DNA from: Phoronis australis
Lineage: Eukaryota > Phoronida > Phoronidae
Assembly: GCA_002633005.1 (NCBI GenBank)
Contig: NMRA01000812.1
Location: 1 to 62,000 of the forward strand
Reading direction: 5' to 3'
Length of the DNA: 62,000 nucleotides
Positions 57,239 through 62,000 of this stretch are shown here, piece by piece. The position numbers and the translations under genes were made by a program. The notes under the pieces are model-generated. The model did not search any database and was not told where the DNA came from. It was given only the letters and a program-made list of their open reading frames with translations. Position 1 is the stretch's first letter. Every line of letters starts with the position of its first letter.

Positions 57239-59629
57239 ACCGTATTCGCCGTAATAACAGCCCATGCCCTATAAGTGCCCCCACGCGTTATCAGACTTCG
57301 CTGAAATAAGCGCCCAGTCCATGAACGTGTACATGCGAACAATGACGTACGCAAAGTCCGAAAACTCGGTTACAGTAACGTCTTCAATTTATCAAAAAAT
57401 GTTTGCGCGGGTCTTTTAGACCACCAGCGGCACTGCTACATGTACGTTTGTATTTAGCCGTGACTATACGCTCCAAAGTAACGCCACGCTTCAAAAAAAA
57501 AAACGCAACAGCGTTGCTACTCTCGCGACGAACGTGTCCCGCTTATGGTCTGACCTTTCAGTACAGAAACATCGACGGTCTCATGAATAAAAATAACTTG
57601 GTGTTAAACGCACGTGGCCAGGAAGCGCGTGCTACATACATGAACCTGTCATCAAAGACATCAGTCGGGAACTATCCTGACTCATAAGTATGTCGCACGC
57701 GCTGCCCCAGAAACAAAACAGGGTTACATAATATATCACCTGCAGTCTTTTGTGTTTGGTTAGCGAACAGTTAACGGGAACTTCGTTGCGCACCAAAGGA
57801 CATTGCGAATAATCAGTCAAGGCGTGTTACACGACAAATATATACCTTATTTCCTATCTTTGCGAGTCGCTTCTGTTCATGGTCAGCAACATCTCCGTTT
57901 ATGCTCGCGTCAGCAACTATCACAAATCTGCGCGCAAGTTCAAGCCGTCTAAAACGGAATAGAAAATTTGTCGACACCCGATCGCATGAATTCTAAGATT
58001 TCGGACACCGTCAATTTTTGCCGACTTTCTCGGCACATTTCACGAGTTTCGGACGGCCAATATTGCCTATTTCTAAAACTTCGGACAGGTTCTGACTTTA
58101 CAAGTCGATGCTGAAGTTTATTACCCGATTTTAAATGCTCGCGCGGAAAGAGTTCTCACTGAGACAATTAAAAATGGTCGACATTCTTTCAATTACCGTA
58201 ATTGGCAAATTTATCGAGAGAATGATGTTCAAGGGATCTGAATGGAGACTGTCCATGTTTGAAACGTTTATTCAACAAAACTGAAAAAATAGGACTCAAG
58301 CCGTGTAACCTGCGTACTAATGCCTCAACGCTAAATTGTCACCAGTTCTTTGTTTCTCGCAAGCTGTGCATCAATTTTTGCCAATCGATGACTGTATATG
58401 ATCGGGTTTAATCAAGATTGAGCAACATGGAACTAAATTTTTGAATAAATTCCTAAGTAGTTATAAACGTGAATTCTACTCTGATGTGTTCTCAAGGCCT
58501 TGTCAATGATTACGTAATACTGCACAAGCGATTTGTGTGGTTGGCTGGCTCTCCACTGAGCTATTGTTAGGAAGGATTTGTCATGAGGGACAGCGGGCAA
58601 CTGGGTAAGGGAAGCAGTCGCCCCTGAGGAGGCTGACCCTCATTAAGTTCATGAAACGGGTAGCATAGCATCGGTAAGAAATGAATATTGGCACTTATTT
58701 CCGACAATTTCTAATACTATAAAAATGTTTGCGTTATTTCTGAGATGGATTGTTTGATAAACCATAATTCGTGCTTTTAAGCCAAATATCCGATAGATGG
58801 TAACTGACAGTGAATGCTTACACAACCTTACACCGAAAAATAACTGTCAGATAGTTACGTACGCATCCAGCTACACGGCGAATAATATGGGCCTTACCGA
58901 GACAAATTTCGAACGTTTTAGTAGCATCGAGATCGGCAAGTGCTGAATGAAACACGCTCTGGTTTAGGCCTACTGCTTGTGTAAATTTCTTTTGGCACAA
59001 TGCACATCTAGCTCGTTAGATTGCGTGGCTCTGGCTGGCCAAAAGACGGTCTCTGCTTTTGCAAATGAACTCTGGTGACACGCGCGCGCTCGCTTACTCA
59101 CACTACGCAGACAAACTTCAAAACGTGGCAACAACATGTGTGCGTCCAGACATTCTTCTCGTGTTGCCGATCATACATGGAACGATGTCACTGAGCACAG
59201 ATTTCTACTTAAACCTGCAATCATTCCCAACTCCACGGGAACTTAAAAAAATCTTAGGGACGCTACTTGGAAAACTTAGTGAGGATTTCACGTAACTTAT
59301 GATTTAATTACTTGAGTCGAAATTAACTAAGCATTGAAGTCGTCATATCGACCACGACGATTTTGAGGCAGTTAGTCGGCGAGTTTTCGCCCTGGGATTT
59401 CACTACAATTTTTTGTAAAATAATCGTAATTTAGCAGCAAAGTTTGTTAGCAAAGCACCATAGTTTTGTAGAAAGTCTTTCATAGATTACAGATACACTG
59501 TACGTCACAGAGCGTAAATTTGATGAATCACCCGTTTCGGAGACCGGGTTTCAACCGCTTTGGGTTGTAATAAGCGCCCTGAACCGAGCTTTTCTTAGCG
59601 CCCTGGGCGGTTATTACGGCGAATACGGT
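57239..59629. mobile_element. 2.4-kb DNA transposon with ACCGTATTCGCCGTAATAAC ends
   Basis: The left terminus accgtattcgccgtaataac is repeated inverted at 59610-59629 (one mismatch). The ends also share subterminal words (ataagcgccc and gccctgggcgg-like). Internal open frames are short. A minus-strand frame ending at a good donor (TFEICLG then gtaagg near 58895) might be a transposase-gene exon, but no domain is recognisable. Target duplication unclear. Confidence 0.65.
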
Positions 59630-59676
59630 GTCGCGTAAAATTTCTTCCCAGTGATTATGTCGTCCCACTCCGACTT

Positions 59677-59688
59677 TGCGCATGCGCA
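59677..59688. promoter_or_regulatory. NRF-1-like palindromic promoter motif
   Basis: TGCGCATGCGCA, the full NRF-1 consensus palindrome, about 145 bp upstream of an ATG, in a locally CpG-containing stretch. Such sites mark proximal promoters in animals. Confidence 0.45.
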
Positions 59689-59821
59689 GATTGGCCAGGA
59701 ATGTATACATCCGGTTTTGAGAGCGTGAAATATCTTCCCACGGCAATTCTGTACGCTACAGTGAGACATTTGAGTCGTTATCTGCTACGAACACGAATAT
59801 TTCAGACGTTTTTTTCCAAAG

Positions 59822-59968
59822 ATGCATGGTCGTAAGTACATAGAGAGTGATGTGAATAAGTTTTTGGAGGATGGATCCCTTCCGTTGACTTTGACGAACA
59901 GTCAGCTCAAGGCTGTACGAAGTTGGGGCAGTTGTGCCAAGCCCAAGGACTTTCGCCGTTTCAGTTAG
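59822..59968 (+). CDS. Short ORF or candidate first coding exon
   Basis: ATG to TAG, 48 codons, including KYIESDVNKFLEDGSLPLTL and SWGSCAKPKDFRRFS. It lies downstream of the NRF-1-like motif, and the stop is followed directly by a consensus donor (TAG then gtaagt). It may be a small protein, an upstream ORF, or a first exon whose reading frame differs from the one I chose. Not recognised. No downstream exon could be joined with confidence. Confidence 0.3.
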   Translation: MHGRKYIESDVNKFLEDGSLPLTLTNSQLKAVRSWGSCAKPKDFRRFS

Positions 59969-59989
59969 GTAAGTCGACTAAAATGATAC

Positions 59990-62000
59990 TTCAATAATTT
60001 AAAAAATACGCGAAATATGCTGAGGCTATATTTGCTATAACTACCAGGCAAGCCCTGCAGTGATTAAGATATTACTAAAGTAAACACTTAAGTTGGTTGT
60101 CACTGTTGTTACCAGTTCTCATGGAGAATATTGTACAGTTGTTGTTCAGCAGTTAATGGATTTTGTGCCATTTAGTACTCATCTTGTTGTAATGCCTTCC
60201 TTTATTACTTATCGAGTTTAGCAACAGTTCATAACATTTCTCTTGTAGTTGTGGTGTGTATGCTATTGCATGCTGTTGTACCTCGTTAACCGCTGATGAA
60301 GACTCCACAGTCATAGAGCATGATGCCAAAAGCTTGTCTTGCTGCATGCCTTCAATTCGGTATAGTATAATCTGCGGAACTGGGTGTTTGTACGGAAAAC
60401 TTCTTCATGATAATGAGTCATACATTCTAATGTGTTCAGTGTCCTGAAATTAAGTTGATGGTGATACTACGGACCGGATCGGGATTTGCCTGCATTAGAA
60501 TAATTAGGTCATTCTAATATGGACAGTCTAGGCTTGTGCTAGCCATTTGCCACCATTGGTGAATTCTGAGTGACACTGGCGATGGTATGGCTAAGTCCAT
60601 TCGCCATCTTGGCAAATGAGTTTGCAGCTTCAAAAATAAATTTTGGGGAAACATACTCGTGTTTCGACTCACTGTCAGCTCGAATCGAGTCATGCTGCAA
60701 ACAACATTAGTCGATTCGGAGTCTTAATAATTAACAAGCAAATGCTCCATTTCATGTCCATCACTCCCCCTGAAATCACTCTTTTACCTCAACGAAATGT
60801 TCAACTATGATAATGTATTTGGGGAGTACATGTTGTCACTTGTCGCCTGCAAGTGACAATGTCAAAACAAAGAACAGAGGACTATTTTTCAGCAGCAAAT
60901 GCAATCCAGTCTCAATAACTTTTTACCCTCACAACATGGTGTGGGCGAATCCGAAGTATTTTAATACCGTATCTTTGGCATAAATCTGACCTAAGTTGAG
61001 ATGTCTCAAACATGAAATATTAACTCAAGCTTTTAATTTACTATTTTCATCAGAATCTCCTTATTCATTAAGTAACCATAACATTTTTCATCTCACAANA
61101 ACTATGATAATGTATTTGGGGAGTACATGTTGTCACTTGTCGCCTGCAAGTGACAATGTCAAAACAATGAACAGAAGACTATTTTTCAGCAGCAAACGCA
61201 ATCCAGTCTCAATAACTTTTTATCTTCACAACATGGTGTGGGCGAATCCGAAGTATTTTAATACCGTATCTTTGGCATAAATCTGACCTAAGTTGAGATG
61301 TCTCAAACATGAAATATGAACTCAAGCTTTAAATTTACTATTTTCATCAGAATCTATCCTTATTCATTAAGTAACCTTAACATTTTTCATCTCACAATTT
61401 GTCGGGTCAAATATTAATGGAGACTTGACACTGGCAGCTTTTTTCAAGGAGTATTGGAATACGATCGTTTTGCTCATAGTTGTGCTTGTTATTAGCCAAT
61501 GTTAGGTCAGTTGTGTAAGGGCTCTGTATATTCTTATTTTGCGTGCAAATTTCTTGTATATTTTACAAATAGTCAGGTACTATAAATCTCGACTTCTATT
61601 GTGCTTCCTTTTTTTCTTTCCATTTAAAGACTATGTTGTTGTTCAGGTTTTCAATCGTTCAATTTATTTTTCAGTTTTATTACATTTCATCTGTTCTCTG
61701 GCCTGGCACCATAGCCCATGGGTACTATTCATCATATGCACATCAGTCCAGGAATAGCCGTGAAATCTCTGATGAAAAGTGTCAAAAAATGATTCAAATG
61801 CTGAGAGGTGAGGAGTTGTCAGATGGCCTGGTCAGTTTTCCCAAAATCAAATGGTGGATTGGAAACAAGCATATCGGCCTGCTGTAACTGCTTGGTTCGA
61901 ATGTCGCTGACAGGCTGGGTATTAACACAGAAAGGTACCCGCGATTTTACAGCAATCGGAATGAAACATCTGACTGATAATGATGAATGACGTAGTTTTA
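59990..62000. other. Right-end region, no firm gene
   Basis: AT-rich sequence with the N-flanking duplication at 60803-61397. A plus-strand open frame after a pyrimidine-rich ttttcag (61675-61887) ends IQMLRGEELSDGLVSFPKIK and a stop. It could be an exon but matches nothing I know. Confidence 0.4.
60803..61397 (+). repeat. Direct duplication of about 296 bp flanking an N
   Basis: 60803-61098 and 61100-61397 (aactatgataatgtatttgg to tttcatctcacaa) differ at only a few positions and are separated by an N at 61099. The longest of three such joins in the window. Confidence 0.9.

Overview
This is nuclear DNA from an invertebrate animal. Genes are split into short exons by kilobase-sized introns with GT-AG boundaries, there is no operon structure, and about a third of the window is recognisable mobile-element debris. 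The families present (polycystin-1, an animal TIR protein, non-LTR and Penelope-like retroelements, hAT-like MITEs) and the abundant TACATGTA palindrome suit a marine invertebrate such as a cnidarian or basal deuterostome. I cannot name the species.

Three multi-exon genes lie head to tail on the minus strand. (1) At 1-7020 is the part of a polycystin-1-like channel gene covering the membrane helices through the start of the extracellular polycystin domain; its 3' end runs off the left edge. (2) At 13267-21468 is a complete six-exon gene for a 299-residue protein with an N-terminal TIR domain and a C-terminal fascin-like beta-trefoil. (3) At 27070-49078 is a complete eight-exon gene for a 384-residue SABATH-type S-adenosylmethionine-dependent carboxyl methyltransferase, a family best known from plants. 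For genes 2 and 3 every exon joins in phase and the total length is an exact number of codons. Nothing in the sequence shows that the three genes act together.

Mobile elements fill the introns and spacers. There are two copies of one non-LTR retrotransposon (about 23.95-26.9 kb and 52.05-53.8 kb) and fragments of two others (38.9 kb, 50.7 kb). A Penelope-like GIY-YIG fragment lies between inverted arms that each carry a hammerhead-ribozyme-like core (32.5-33.4 kb). A terminal-inverted-repeat transposon has a second copy of itself inserted within it (41.9-46.2 kb). A foldback element carries a nested MITE (35.9-38.7 kb). A four-copy MITE family has all its members in methyltransferase introns. 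Two hAT-like MITEs, a gttacatttta palindromic family, tRNA-derived SINE-like pieces and several smaller foldbacks complete the set.

The right end (54-62 kb) has little recognisable coding sequence: a 2.4 kb inverted-repeat transposon (57.2-59.6 kb), an NRF-1-like promoter motif before a short ORF (59.7-60.0 kb), and three places where a single N sits between two near-identical copies. Those three look like assembly joins.
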